DNA of 64,000 bases from Nitrosospira sp. Is2 (GCF_033095785.1 NZ_CP137134.1:372001-436000); one strand, 5' to 3'; shown: positions 7,758-16,815, counted from the first letter of the stretch. A program made the numbers and translations. The notes: a model not told the origin generated them from the sequence alone.

Positions 7758-9176
7758 TCATGTCACCCGGATATTCTTGAATTGCCATGGATCGCTGCTA
7801 TCCACCTCTTCAGCGAAGGGCCACCCCCTTTCACGCAGCGGTGTCCAGTCGCTGTATACCCCCACAACCTCTCCCAGATATGGTCTCGCGATCTCGAGTA
7901 TGAGCTGATGGTCAACTTCGTCTGGCTCCACCACTCCCGCCTGAGGGTTCAAAAGCGCCCACACCATGCCTGCCAGTACCCCGGCTCCTACCTGCAGGCT
8001 GGTGGCATTGTTATATGGCGCAAGCTGCCTGGCTTGCTGGATCGACAGGCGCGACCCGTACCAGTAAGCGCACTTCGCATGCCCCATCAGCAGTACGCCC
8101 AGCTCATCGATACCGCTTACGATCTCGTCCCGGATCACCCGTTCTTTTGCCTGCGCACGCCAGTTCCTGCCGGCAAATTCGTCGACGGAAAGCACGGCGT
8201 CAGGGCAAGGATGATACGCGTAGTGTACCGTGGGGCGGTAGACTACTTTTTTGTCGTCTCTCAAGGTCAGATAATCAGCCACCGAAATGGACTCGCCATG
8301 CGTGATCAGAAACCCATGATAGGGCCCGCCAAGCGGGACCCAGCTGCGCACACGCGTAGCGGCGCCAGGGCGGTTGAGATAGATGGCCGAATCACATCCA
8401 AATTCGTGCCGACCGCCCTCCTCTGGCCAATGGCGCTCATGCGTGCCCCAGCCCAGCTCCGCAGGCTGTAATCCCTCTCCGGCAAAACCGAATACTGACC
8501 AGGTGTTGACAAACTCATCCGGCTGTTTGTGTCGGCTGCTGACCTGGGTATCCTGCTCGGCGATATGAATGACTTTGATGTCCAGGGCTCGCGCAAGCTC
8601 GGCCCAATCGGTGCGGCTCGCGGGCGCGCTTACGGTCGCGCCTGTATCCGTGGCGATATTGAGGAGCGCCTGTTTGACGAAGGCAGAGGCCAGGCCCGGA
8701 TTGGCGCCGTGGGATAGCACAGCGGTAGGACCTCCGCCGGTTCGCCGCCTGAAGGCAAGCGCGTGTTCCCGTAAGGCGTAGTTGGAACGTAACGACGGAG
8801 TCAGCGACATATCGGTATAGCCTCCCAGCCACGGCTCAATGCACGTGTCCAGGTACAGCGAACCACGCCGAAAGCATAACTCGATTAACGCAAGGCTTGA
8901 GACATCCACCGATAGATTGAGAAGAAAATCGCCCTTGTGCAGGCAAGGCTCAAGCACTTCGAGATAATTTTCTTCAGTGAGCGCTTGGGGAGTGAATGAC
9001 ACCCCGAACTCCTGCGCGACCTCCCCGCCGTTTTCGCCCGCCGAAATAATCCGAATCTGCTCCGGACGCAAATCAAGATGCCGAAACAATAAGGGAAGCA
9101 CGGCCTGGCCAATGCTGCCGAAACCCACCATCACCAGGTTGCCCGGCAAATGCGCGAAGCGGTTATATGTCTTCAT
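7758..9176 (-). CDS. hss: Homospermidine synthase
   Basis: This cytosolic enzyme makes sym-homospermidine from putrescine with NAD as cofactor (EC 2.5.1.44). The N-terminus has the Rossmann glycine motif MVGFGSIGQAVLP. Further along are the family segments LDTCIEPWLGGY, LSHGANPGLASAFVKQAL and ATSLQVGAGVLAGMVWAL. The 472-residue length fits bacterial homospermidine synthase. The start at 9176 is preferred because GGGAGAAAAAAGG precedes it; an in-frame ATG 57 bases upstream lacks this. The gene is monocistronic, with short tandem repeats in its upstream region. Homospermidine is a common polyamine in many proteobacteria. Confidence 0.95.
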   Translation of the reverse strand: MKTYNRFAHLPGNLVMVGFGSIGQAVLPLLFRHLDLRPEQIRIISAGENGGEVAQEFGVSFTPQALTEENYLEVLEPCLHKGDFLLNLSVDVSSLALIELCFRRGSLYLDTCIEPWLGGYTDMSLTPSLRSNYALREHALAFRRRTGGGPTAVLSHGANPGLASAFVKQALLNIATDTGATVSAPASRTDWAELARALDIKVIHIAEQDTQVSSRHKQPDEFVNTWSVFGFAGEGLQPAELGWGTHERHWPEEGGRHEFGCDSAIYLNRPGAATRVRSWVPLGGPYHGFLITHGESISVADYLTLRDDKKVVYRPTVHYAYHPCPDAVLSVDEFAGRNWRAQAKERVIRDEIVSGIDELGVLLMGHAKCAYWYGSRLSIQQARQLAPYNNATSLQVGAGVLAGMVWALLNPQAGVVEPDEVDHQLILEIARPYLGEVVGVYSDWTPLRERGWPFAEEVDSSDPWQFKNIRVT

Positions 9177-9584
9177 CCTTTTTTCTCCCGTGGTTCCCGC
9201 GCGTGAGGAGGGGTCGGTCCCCGAGCCTCTCAATGATTCTCCCTATAGTCTCCCTATAGAATAGACACAGCGCTACACAGCGCTACACGCTCTCCGACAC
9301 TGCCGGCGGTGCGCGCCTTGCCGTATTTATCCGTACTGCCGGAAGGGAACTGTACACGACTGAATCTGTCAAATTTACACTTGACCACCGCTGAGCAGGG
9401 CTGCGCGGTTAGCGGCAGCGCACTGTGTGGATACTCAGAATCGGCGGCTACAGTTGTAGCTGGTTTTCTACGATGGCGATGCCGGGATTGTAAAGCCGAA
9501 AACGTTCAATTTTATCACAGCTGACAGAGCGTTGCTTTGAGGGCGGCCTGTTTAACTATGCAGCATTTTATGAGGAAATTATCA
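9177..9584. other. Divergent intergenic region with tandem repeats
   Basis: This region separates hss from the histidine-rich gene and probably contains both promoters. Apart from the tandem repeats at 9238-9285, I see no clear operator. The plus-strand frame at 9309-9524 has no supporting signal. Confidence 0.4.
9238..9285 (+). repeat. Two adjacent short tandem duplications upstream of hss
   Basis: TCTCCCTATAG occurs twice in perfect tandem (9238-9248 and 9249-9259). Seven bases later CACAGCGCTA occurs twice in perfect tandem (9266-9275 and 9276-9285). They lie 60-110 bases upstream of the hss start codon. Confidence 0.85.
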
Positions 9585-9938
9585 ATGAGCCATTGTACCT
9601 CTCAGCAGCACGAAAATCATGATCATCCGCATGGGCCGCAGTGCGGCCACACCGGGATCATGCACGATGACCATATCGATTATCTGCACGACGGCCATTT
9701 GCATCATCCGCACGAAGGCCATATCGACGAACATGTGATTGGCATAACCTCGTCCAATCCGCAAAACTGCACGCCTGAGCATGAATGCGCCGGACACGCG
9801 TCGGAGCATGTGCATGGGCCTGGCTGTGGGCATGAGGCAGTACCGCATGGCGACCATATTGATTATCTGGTCGATGGACATCTCCATTATCCTCACGATG
9901 GTCATTGCGATGACCATGGCGCGGTGACGAAAGCCTGA
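9585..9938 (+). CDS. Histidine-rich metal-binding protein with two internal repeats
   Basis: This 117-residue protein is extremely rich in His, with Asp, Gly and Cys. It has two similar units. Unit 1 has GPQCGHTGIMHDDHIDYLHDG followed by HLHHPHEGHIDEH. Unit 2 has GPGCGHEAVPHGDHIDYL followed by HLHYPHDGHCDDH. They are separated by a segment with ECAGHASEH. No signal peptide is seen, so it is probably cytosolic. Such proteins are thought to bind zinc or nickel. The start is chosen at the ATG behind GAGGAAATT; the longer frame from 9537 lacks a site. No metal-transport gene is adjacent. Confidence 0.8.
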   Translation: MSHCTSQQHENHDHPHGPQCGHTGIMHDDHIDYLHDGHLHHPHEGHIDEHVIGITSSNPQNCTPEHECAGHASEHVHGPGCGHEAVPHGDHIDYLVDGHLHYPHDGHCDDHGAVTKA

Positions 9939-10089
9939 GGCTGGTGACTGTGGCAGGCCTGCCCGACCTTGTATCAGGATCCGGGGCATTCCTGTCACAA
10001 TATCCCTCGGCGGGTGAGGCGCCAAGAGCAGCCCGCCGCAATCCGTTGGTTGATTTCGCGCCCAACTGCCACGGACGTCGGTTGGGAGC

Positions 10090-10872
10090 ATGATCGCGTT
10101 TCTGTATTTCTCTAAGGGTCCCGGTATTCCAATGCCGCCAGATCACCAAGGCCGGCAAGACCACCAAAGCTTCAGCCGACCGCAGGACGCCACCTACCCT
10201 GCACCTGGGGCAGACACCATAGTGCTCGTTCATGGACTGTGGATGGGTAGCTGGGTTATGAGCGCAATGGGAATGCGGCTGCGGCGGTGCGGCTTCCACA
10301 CTGCCTTCTTTTCGTATCCTTCCATGTCCAACTCGCTGTCCCGGAACGCCTTGATTCTTTCGCGTTTTGTCGCCGGTCTTGCTGCCTCTCGGATACATTT
10401 TGTTGGCCACAGCCTTGGCGGTCTGCTGATACTGCAAATGCTCGCCGAATTTCCCGAGCCACGAGTGGGCCGCGTGATACTGGCGGGCAGCCCCTATGGT
10501 GCGTGTTCGGTGGGAACCAAACTTTCTCGCCGGGGACCCGGACGACACATCCTCGGACGCAGCATGTTACAGTGGCTGAATCAGGCTGGGGCAATGCACA
10601 CAACCCCCGATCATCCGTATGAACTTGGCGTAATCGCCGGTTGCAGGAGCCTGGGGGCGGGCAGGCTGATAGCCCGCCTGCCGGAGCCTAATGATGGCGT
10701 GGTTACAGTTGAGGAAACGCGAATTCGGAATGCACGCGACGAGATTGTGCTGAACGTAAGCCACTCGCAGATGCTTGTGTCCGCTGAGGTGGCTCGACAA
10801 GTGTGCTCGTTTTTACGGCAGGGTCATTTTTTGCATGACAAGGAACAAGAACAGCGGGGGCTAAATCTTTAG
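10090..10872 (+). CDS. Alpha/beta hydrolase, lipase-like
   Basis: This 260-residue protein has the alpha/beta hydrolase core. IVLVHGLWMGSW forms the oxyanion-side HG motif, and HFVGHSLGGLLIL contains the nucleophile elbow GHSLG with the catalytic Ser. The later LPEPNDGVVTVEET and VSHSQML segments probably give the Asp and His. The HG..M.SW and NDGVV pattern resembles triacylglycerol lipase-type esterases. There is no clear signal peptide, so it is probably cytosolic. The true start could be the ATG at 10132. The substrate is unknown. Confidence 0.8.
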   Translation: MIAFLYFSKGPGIPMPPDHQGRQDHQSFSRPQDATYPAPGADTIVLVHGLWMGSWVMSAMGMRLRRCGFHTAFFSYPSMSNSLSRNALILSRFVAGLAASRIHFVGHSLGGLLILQMLAEFPEPRVGRVILAGSPYGACSVGTKLSRRGPGRHILGRSMLQWLNQAGAMHTTPDHPYELGVIAGCRSLGAGRLIARLPEPNDGVVTVEETRIRNARDEIVLNVSHSQMLVSAEVARQVCSFLRQGHFLHDKEQEQRGLNL

Positions 10873-10960
10873 CTCCCGGTTCTCCCAAACCTAACCTGGG
10901 CGAACCTGAGCTAAACTGAATTGAAACATGACCAGCGCTCCGGCGAATTTAATGACCATC

Positions 10961-12049
10961 ATGAAGCGGACAGTTTCATCAAAATCGAGGCTGATCGCTC
11001 TTGGCCTTACCGTCTGGCTTGGTGGTTGCGCCAATCTCGGCTATTACGCTCAAGCGGTGGATGGCCATTCGAATATCCGGAACAAGATCCGACCTATTCA
11101 CGCGGTTATTGCCGACCCCGATGCCGAGCCAGCGCTAAAACGCTCTCTCGCCACGATCGTCCAACTGCGGGAATTTGCCATACGAAATCTTAAGCTTCCG
11201 GATAACCAGAGCTTTACCACGTACGCCGATCTCGGGCGGCGCTATGCAATCTGGAATGTTTCCGCAACCCCTGAGCTATCTCTGCACCCAGAAAAATGGT
11301 GTTTTGTAGCCGTTGGATGTGTCAGTTACCGCGGCTTTTTCTCGGAAACTGAAGCAAATCGCTTTGCCGACGACCTCAGGAAGAAAGGCTATGATGTATC
11401 GGTAGGGGGTGTCCGCACCTACTCCACTCTGGGATGGTTCAGGGACCCCATACTCAATACTTTCCTTGGCTATTCCGATACGGAGCTCGCTCAGCTGATA
11501 TTTCACGAACTGGCCCACCAGGTGGTCTACGTAGGCGACGATAGCACTTTCAACGAATCGTTTGCTACCGCTGTCGAATTGGAAGGCATAGCGCACTGGC
11601 TGAAGGAGCATGGCACGGAGAAGCAGCGCGTGCTATTTAATGTCGGACAGGAAAGGAAAGCCGCTTCTGCGGCCCTCATGGTGGAATACCGCAAACGATT
11701 GGAGGATTTATATGCCTCTGACGAGAGTGACGATGAAAAACGCGCCGGGAAAGCGCGCCTCTTTGCCGAACTGCGGGAACAAATGTCCAGTCTGGTAACG
11801 GACAAGACCAAGGCCGCAGCCTATGACCGCTGGCTGGCGCAACACCTCAACAATGCGCACCTTGCGTCAGTCTCGACTTATACGCAACTGGTGCCCGCAT
11901 TTCGCGCGCTTCTTGCACAGCATGAGGGAAATATGGATCGGTTTTATGAGGCCGTGCGAGCACTCGGCCGCCTGCCTGCAGCAGAACGGGCTGCACTCCT
12001 GCATGGCATGGACACTGGAGGCCAGTCCGCCAGCAACACAATCCCCTGA
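10961..12049 (+). CDS. Aminopeptidase-family lipoprotein (putative zinc peptidase)
   Basis: Residues after the chosen start give a lipoprotein signal (LIALGLTVWLGGCANLGYY) with a Cys anchor. The rest matches the proteobacterial predicted aminopeptidase family once called DUF2265, seen in GYYAQAVDGH near the N-terminus, GVRTYSTLGWFRDPIL and the metal-binding motif FHELAHQVVYVGDDSTFNE. The HELAH histidines plus a later Glu (NESFATAVE) would bind zinc. At 362 residues it has normal length. In-frame ATGs at 10928 and 10952 are alternative starts. It probably sits on the periplasmic side of a membrane. It converges with the Wzz-like gene and has no operon partner. Confidence 0.85.
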   Translation: MKRTVSSKSRLIALGLTVWLGGCANLGYYAQAVDGHSNIRNKIRPIHAVIADPDAEPALKRSLATIVQLREFAIRNLKLPDNQSFTTYADLGRRYAIWNVSATPELSLHPEKWCFVAVGCVSYRGFFSETEANRFADDLRKKGYDVSVGGVRTYSTLGWFRDPILNTFLGYSDTELAQLIFHELAHQVVYVGDDSTFNESFATAVELEGIAHWLKEHGTEKQRVLFNVGQERKAASAALMVEYRKRLEDLYASDESDDEKRAGKARLFAELREQMSSLVTDKTKAAAYDRWLAQHLNNAHLASVSTYTQLVPAFRALLAQHEGNMDRFYEAVRALGRLPAAERAALLHGMDTGGQSASNTIP

Positions 12050-12171
12050 GCACAACCGTGCACAAGCTTGCGGATCTCGTTCGGCCCGCCGTCGGGCAGA
12101 CTGTCGGCGTGCGCGCTGGCTCGGTCGCGCGGTTTTCGCTCCCAACAGCCGGTCAGCGCGCCCTACGATGT

Positions 12172-14154
12172 TCAAGCAATATTGATCAGGGCGGGATGAA
12201 GCAGTTCAATTTCGGAGAGATGGCGCCCTTGTTGCGGGGGTGAATACGCGCTGTAGCTTGAAATAACCGCAGCTTCCAGATGCCCCGTGATCTGCTCCAG
12301 TTCTGACAGCCGTAATCCCTGTCGAACCAGGTATGCTATGTAGCTATGCCGGATTGCTTCCGCGGTTATTTCCTGAGGCTCGGGCAGGCCTGAGTCCACC
12401 GCCGCGCAAACAAGGGCGGCTGAGAGATCGACCCTGGTTTCCAGATCGCCCGGGTTCCATACGGCATATCCCTTCGATTGCATGAGCAAGGATTTTAGCA
12501 CTCCGCACAGCGGGATGGATCGAGGGGACTTGCCGCCAACATGGATCATATTAGCTTCCAGATCAATCTGATGCTTCGTCAGCCATACGACTTCGTCGAG
12601 ACTCAATCCGCTCAGCAATAAGGCGATCAACTGCTTCCCCTTGAGATTCGAAGCGTTGAGCAACGTCCTTAATTGATGACTGGACAGTTCCCGTCGCTGT
12701 GGCGGACTTGCGAGGGATTGCGGCGTCTTCTTATCTAATGATGGTGGCGCGGCCTGTTGCTGGATCACTCCACCTGCCGCGCCTAGCGTACCCGGAGGCG
12801 GTTGATAGCTCTGCACGCCGAAAACCGCAATCGGCATTTGCGGTTCCTTTTTGTGCGTCAGATACTCAACAACCCACACGGTAAGCAGGCCGAATAGCAA
12901 GGAACCGGCAATCGCTATCAGCGCATCCCGCGTATAGTCGGGTCGCACCGGCTCCCTCGGCTCGTACGCCCTATTGATCACCGTCACCTGCGGATACTTC
13001 TCTTTGCGGCTGGTTTTAACTTGTACCAGCCTCTCTTGCGCATCGCGGTATAGCGTTTCCAGACCCTCCAGATCCGTTTTCAACGCTTCATGCTGGGCAA
13101 ATTTAGACGTGAAGGCGGACGCCAGCTGCTTGTGCTCAGTCAGCTGGGCCCGAAGTTCCCGTACAGTTTGTTGCGCCGCGGCATAAGCCATTTCCGCATC
13201 GTTCAGCACCAGATTCTGGCCATGCTGGCGCCTGTGTTGAACCTCGGATTCCAGTGCCTTGATTTGCTCGGGGATGGATTTCAGGTCGGGTTGGAGGTCC
13301 AGGTAGTCGCGCGTGAATTTCTTATCCAGGTCCGAAAGCTTATCCCGCAAGTCTTGCAATCTCTTTTCAAGATCAGTCAGGCTACCCTTTTCATCCTCGG
13401 GAACAACCGCCTTGCCGCGCGAAATTGAAGTCTTCACGGCATTCAAATGTGCTCTTGCCTTGACTTCATCCTCACTGGCTTTGTTAAGGGACTCAGTCAG
13501 GCCTTTGAGGCGGGCTAATGCCTCGTTTTCCTCACGGCCGGTGGAAGAAATATCATTGTTTCTCCGAAATTTATCCAGCTCTATTCGAGCCGAGACAACT
13601 TTTTCGGATAACCCCTCCAGCTCGTCCTCGACAATACGCTGCGTGTCGCCGGCCAACTTCTTGACATCTGCCGCGCGTGCATCCAGATATACGTCAATCC
13701 AGGTATTGATGAGTAGCGGCAAAAACCTCGGGTTGGAGCCCTCCGCGCTGATCTCTACCAGATTTGTTTCGGGAACAGGCTCGACAGTCAATAAGGTCTG
13801 GATATCGGATGGCTTCAACTGAAGCAGCAACTTGTCCGCGATCGAGGCTTTAAGCCTTGCAAGCGTTTCCGCCGCGAGCTCATGCCCCAGCAAAATCTGT
13901 CGTTGAATAGCGACATGCTGAATATCCGCATCGCTGCTTTCACGGTCGATGGCCGTCATTGCGGAGGTCAATAAAGTCGCGCTGCTACGATAGACGACGG
14001 GGCGGCTGTAGCTGTAAGCAAGACTGACGGCGGCGCTGATCAGGAATGCCACTGCGAAAATGCTGAATCTACGCGAACGATACCAGGGATGATCGCTTTC
14101 ATCTGCAGAGGAACGAAAGGTGCCTCCAAAACGCGAGTCGATTCTATTGTTCAT
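12172..14154 (-). CDS. Wzz/GumC-like polysaccharide co-polymerase fused to a degenerate tyrosine-recombinase-like domain
   Basis: This 660-residue protein has a membrane segment at about 30-50, a periplasmic coiled-coil region (about 165-385) and a second membrane segment at about 409-431 preceded by RAYEPREPVRPDYTRDA, the usual end of Wzz/GumC chain-length proteins. After a proline-rich linker (450-490), residues 490-640 look like the catalytic fold of XerC/D-type recombinases: LLLSGLSLDEVVWLT, then HVGGKSPRSIPL, TAEAIRHSYIAYLV and ITGHLEAAVISSYSAY. Against XerD the first catalytic Arg is Ser518 and the HxxR His is Glu599. Arg602, His625 and Tyr634 (nine after the His) remain, and a Lys (542) is present. 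The C-terminal domain should be cytoplasmic, where related proteins carry a tyrosine kinase. No other polysaccharide genes flank it. Wzz part is firm; recombinase resemblance is by eye but strong. Confidence 0.82.
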   Translation of the reverse strand: MNNRIDSRFGGTFRSSADESDHPWYRSRRFSIFAVAFLISAAVSLAYSYSRPVVYRSSATLLTSAMTAIDRESSDADIQHVAIQRQILLGHELAAETLARLKASIADKLLLQLKPSDIQTLLTVEPVPETNLVEISAEGSNPRFLPLLINTWIDVYLDARAADVKKLAGDTQRIVEDELEGLSEKVVSARIELDKFRRNNDISSTGREENEALARLKGLTESLNKASEDEVKARAHLNAVKTSISRGKAVVPEDEKGSLTDLEKRLQDLRDKLSDLDKKFTRDYLDLQPDLKSIPEQIKALESEVQHRRQHGQNLVLNDAEMAYAAAQQTVRELRAQLTEHKQLASAFTSKFAQHEALKTDLEGLETLYRDAQERLVQVKTSRKEKYPQVTVINRAYEPREPVRPDYTRDALIAIAGSLLFGLLTVWVVEYLTHKKEPQMPIAVFGVQSYQPPPGTLGAAGGVIQQQAAPPSLDKKTPQSLASPPQRRELSSHQLRTLLNASNLKGKQLIALLLSGLSLDEVVWLTKHQIDLEANMIHVGGKSPRSIPLCGVLKSLLMQSKGYAVWNPGDLETRVDLSAALVCAAVDSGLPEPQEITAEAIRHSYIAYLVRQGLRLSELEQITGHLEAAVISSYSAYSPPQQGRHLSEIELLHPALINIA

Positions 14155-14865
14155 AACCTAAGCCAGATCTCATACGTTGTACCGGTGCAACTCCCGCTTT
14201 TCCAATGAGGACTTCAGAGCAATTAGCGCGCCAACTCAGTCTAGTACATTTGCACGCGTAATTCGACCGACGGAAGAAATTTGAATGATGCGGCACTAAT
14301 CCGTAATTCCGTTTACCTCGTAGCCTGCTGATCTCTTCCATCTATTGAGGGCTCTGATTGAGGACGACGCCATGACGACACGTCATTAATTTAAATCATT
14401 CATAAAATTCGAAATGAAACGCCGTTCAATCGTATTTCTGTTCGTTGCCGCACAAACGAAAAACGGGCGAAGGGCAACAATGTCGCCTTAAATAATAAAT
14501 ATATTTTTCATCTTACTGTAAAAGTTTTGTTTTAAGGTAACGGTCAAGCACCTAACTATCTTTTGGGAAAAATCCAAATGAAAAAATACTATGCTCAAAA
14601 TCCGCCTGGCGCCGCTCTTGCCCCCTTGGATCACAGGTCCGAGGCATTTCGGCAAAAGATGTGCAGACATTTCCAGACGAACCCGCAAGCCCATTGGACA
14701 AGTATTGAGAACATGCCGGAATGCAACCGCAGCAAGGGAGTGATATTGTTCAGGGAACCCCTGACAAACGCCTAACGTAGCAAACGTAGCAAATCTTTAA
14801 TTCTGTCGTCGCGTTCGCGTGACGAGTGGCGCTTCGGCGCCGCCCTTGCGGCGGCAACCCCTCTT
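14155..14865. other. Divergent intergenic region
   Basis: This region lies upstream of the Wzz-like gene (minus) and the LigB dioxygenase gene (plus). It is AT-rich at about 14380-14560 and probably holds promoters. One small plus-strand gene candidate at 14578 is listed separately. The minus-strand frames at 14144-14341 and 14488-14694 have no supporting signal. Confidence 0.35.
14578..14775 (+). CDS. Possible small hypothetical protein
   Basis: This 65-codon frame starts MKKYYAQNPPG and sits behind an AT-rich promoter-like stretch and a GGGAAAAA sequence seven bases before the ATG. It has two cysteines and no membrane segment. I recognise no family. It could be a small stress or regulatory protein, or chance. 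Confidence 0.35.
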   Translation: MKKYYAQNPPGAALAPLDHRSEAFRQKMCRHFQTNPQAHWTSIENMPECNRSKGVILFREPLTNA

Positions 14866-15669
14866 ATGTCCCCTCTAACGCCGATGGCCGCCCCGGTTCC
14901 AATGCCTGCAATTTTCGTGGGGCACGGCAATCCGATGAATGCGCTCTCGCATAATGCATTCACCAACGCCTGGTCTGAAATCCGCACCGCCCTCCCCGCC
15001 AAACCCAAAGCTGTGCTCTGCATTTCCGCGCATTGGTACGTGCCTAAAACCGCTGTCACGGCCATGCCAAAACCCAGAACAATCCATGACTTCGGCGGGT
15101 TCCCGCCCGAGCTTTTTAAAGTTGAATATCCAGCGCCCGGTTCGCTTGAATTTGCCGCAGAAGTAGCGGATTTACTGTCGCCGGATGCAATCATGGATAC
15201 CAGTTGGGGGCTCGACCATGGAACATGGTCTGTTCTCATGCACATTTTCCCCGCAGCGGATATTCCGGTCGTTCAGTTAAGCATTGACGAAACCAGAGAG
15301 CCGGCCTGGCATTACCATACAGCTCGAAAACTGGCGCCGCTACGGGATCGTGAAGTGCTGATACTGGGCAGTGGCAATATTGTGCACAATCTGCACACCT
15401 ATGCATGGGGAAAGCATCACGTGGAACCGTACGATTGGGCGCTCAGGTTTGAGAAGACCGTGCGCAAAGCATTAAGCGCCGGTGATGCGGAGTCTCTGGT
15501 AGCTTACGAAACGTTGGGACGCGATGCGTTATTGTCGGTACCCACACCGGACCATTACCTGCCTTTTCTTTACGTGCTTGCTCAACGGAGGGAAAATGAA
15601 CCAATCATGTTCCCAGCGGAAGGATTCGACGGCGGTTCCATCTCCATGCTCGCAGTGAAGATTGGATGA
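14866..15669 (+). CDS. ygiD: LigB-family extradiol dioxygenase (YgiD/DODA-like)
   Basis: The 267-residue product belongs to the class III extradiol ring-cleavage dioxygenases of the 4,5-DOPA dioxygenase type. Visible family segments are MPAIFVGHGNPMNAL at the start of the fold, CISAHWYVPKTAV, the HDFGGFPPELF segment, WGLDHGTWSVL and LGSGNIVHNL. The histidines in GHG, SAHW and DHGTW are the expected metal ligands. In E. coli the YgiD protein cleaves DOPA in vitro; the natural substrate is unclear. Starts at 14866 or 14902 are possible and neither has a strong ribosome binding site. Confidence 0.88.
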   Translation: MSPLTPMAAPVPMPAIFVGHGNPMNALSHNAFTNAWSEIRTALPAKPKAVLCISAHWYVPKTAVTAMPKPRTIHDFGGFPPELFKVEYPAPGSLEFAAEVADLLSPDAIMDTSWGLDHGTWSVLMHIFPAADIPVVQLSIDETREPAWHYHTARKLAPLRDREVLILGSGNIVHNLHTYAWGKHHVEPYDWALRFEKTVRKALSAGDAESLVAYETLGRDALLSVPTPDHYLPFLYVLAQRRENEPIMFPAEGFDGGSISMLAVKIG

Positions 15670-15716
15670 GTTTGAATAATTTTGTCGGGCAGACCCCGCG
15701 AATAACGCCATAGCTG

Positions 15717-16799
15717 TCATTCCCCTGGACTATTTTCCAATCGGCCATAATAGTTGGCTACCGTGCTGCGGTGTTCCTGGGCATGCCCGCGCATGGCTGC
15801 TTCGTATTCCGCAAGCGCATCATTTGATTTTGACCCCGCCAATGGCGTCACCGCTTCGAGCACGGCGCGAGCGCCCAGCCGGGCAGATTCAATCGCCAGC
15901 TCAATGCCCATTCCGCTTAGCGGATCAGGCGCGTAAGCGGCATCGCCCACGGATATCCAGTTTTCTCCGGTTGCGCGGTGGAATGGACGGGCATCCGCCA
16001 TGCGTCCGGAGATGTGCAGATTGCCGATATCGTGCGGCAGCAAAGGGGACAGCAGTCGAGTGCGGCACAACTCCTCGACAAAAAACTCTTTCAGCGATCC
16101 TCCCCTCTTTTTAAGTTCAGGGCGCTCGAGGCAAAAACCCGCAAAAGAGCTTCCATTCCGCGCCGGTAGCGCGTACCACCAGCCTCTGCTCGTGCTCTCG
16201 ACATATAGCGCATGCCGCGGCTCATCATCCTGGGACGGCAGCGACGTCATCAAGACGAGTTTTGATGACTCCCAGGCGGCCGGACGGTCGAAAAAGGGCG
16301 TAGCGGCACGACCGGTGGCGAGAACGACAAACCTGGCATGCAACCGCGAGCTGTCATCCTCTCCCACGCGCATCGACAGCTCCCAGTTGTCATTGCTCCG
16401 CTCGATTCGCACGACCTTCGCGTCCGGCAGTACCTCTGCCCCGGCCGTCCATGCCAAGTCCCGCAACGCTTGATCAAACAGCGAGCGCTCTACGGCGAGT
16501 CCCGGCCCCCATGGGTTGAACATTGCGTTCAATACAACCGGTTCCGGCGTGCTCCAGAGAGATATCGTTTCATGAACTTCCACCCCTTGCGCTACCCCCT
16601 GAAAAAAATCAGGACAGTGCTGTTCGATCACACGACGGGCTCGACCGGATACTAGTTCAATTCCTCCAGGGGCGTACCCGCCCCAGTGCACAAGACTCAC
16701 CCGAGCGCCGCTGCGCGCGAGCATGAACGCACACCACGCTCCCGCAGGCCCTCCACCGACGATGGCAATCTCGGTTGTTTTAAGATTCTCTTTACGAAT
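15717..16799 (-). CDS. FAD-dependent oxidoreductase, start codon not clear
   Basis: The protein is a flavoprotein of the PHBH/halogenase/LodB-like group. The first in-frame ATG (16724) falls after the FAD-binding motif: upstream codons still in frame read EIAIVGGGPAGAWCAF, an intact GxGxxG Rossmann fold that must be part of the protein. No in-frame ATG, GTG or TTG precedes it before a stop at 16812-16814. An ATG at 16815 is in another frame and closed by TAA after seven codons. Either a rare ATT start (about 16799) is used or a one-base frameshift lies near 16800. The second FAD motif, ISVGDAAYAPDPLSGMGIELA, is intact. The substrate is unknown. Confidence 0.7.
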   Translation of the reverse strand: MRKENLKTTEIAIVGGGPAGAWCAFMLARSGARVSLVHWGGYAPGGIELVSGRARRVIEQHCPDFFQGVAQGVEVHETISLWSTPEPVVLNAMFNPWGPGLAVERSLFDQALRDLAWTAGAEVLPDAKVVRIERSNDNWELSMRVGEDDSSRLHARFVVLATGRAATPFFDRPAAWESSKLVLMTSLPSQDDEPRHALYVESTSRGWWYALPARNGSSFAGFCLERPELKKRGGSLKEFFVEELCRTRLLSPLLPHDIGNLHISGRMADARPFHRATGENWISVGDAAYAPDPLSGMGIELAIESARLGARAVLEAVTPLAGSKSNDALAEYEAAMRGHAQEHRSTVANYYGRLENSPGE

Positions 16800-16815
16800 A
16801 GCAGTTCTCGATCAT

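Noticed and set aside
7584..8471. Long plus-strand open frame
   Set aside because: It is the antisense shadow of homospermidine synthase, whose motifs are clear on the minus strand.
9658..10548. Long minus-strand frame of 296 codons
   Set aside because: It spans two convincing plus-strand genes (histidine-rich protein and hydrolase) and has no family resemblance.
12100..12145. Possible terminator between the convergent aminopeptidase and Wzz-like genes
   Set aside because: The stem is only about five pairs and the T-tract is short.
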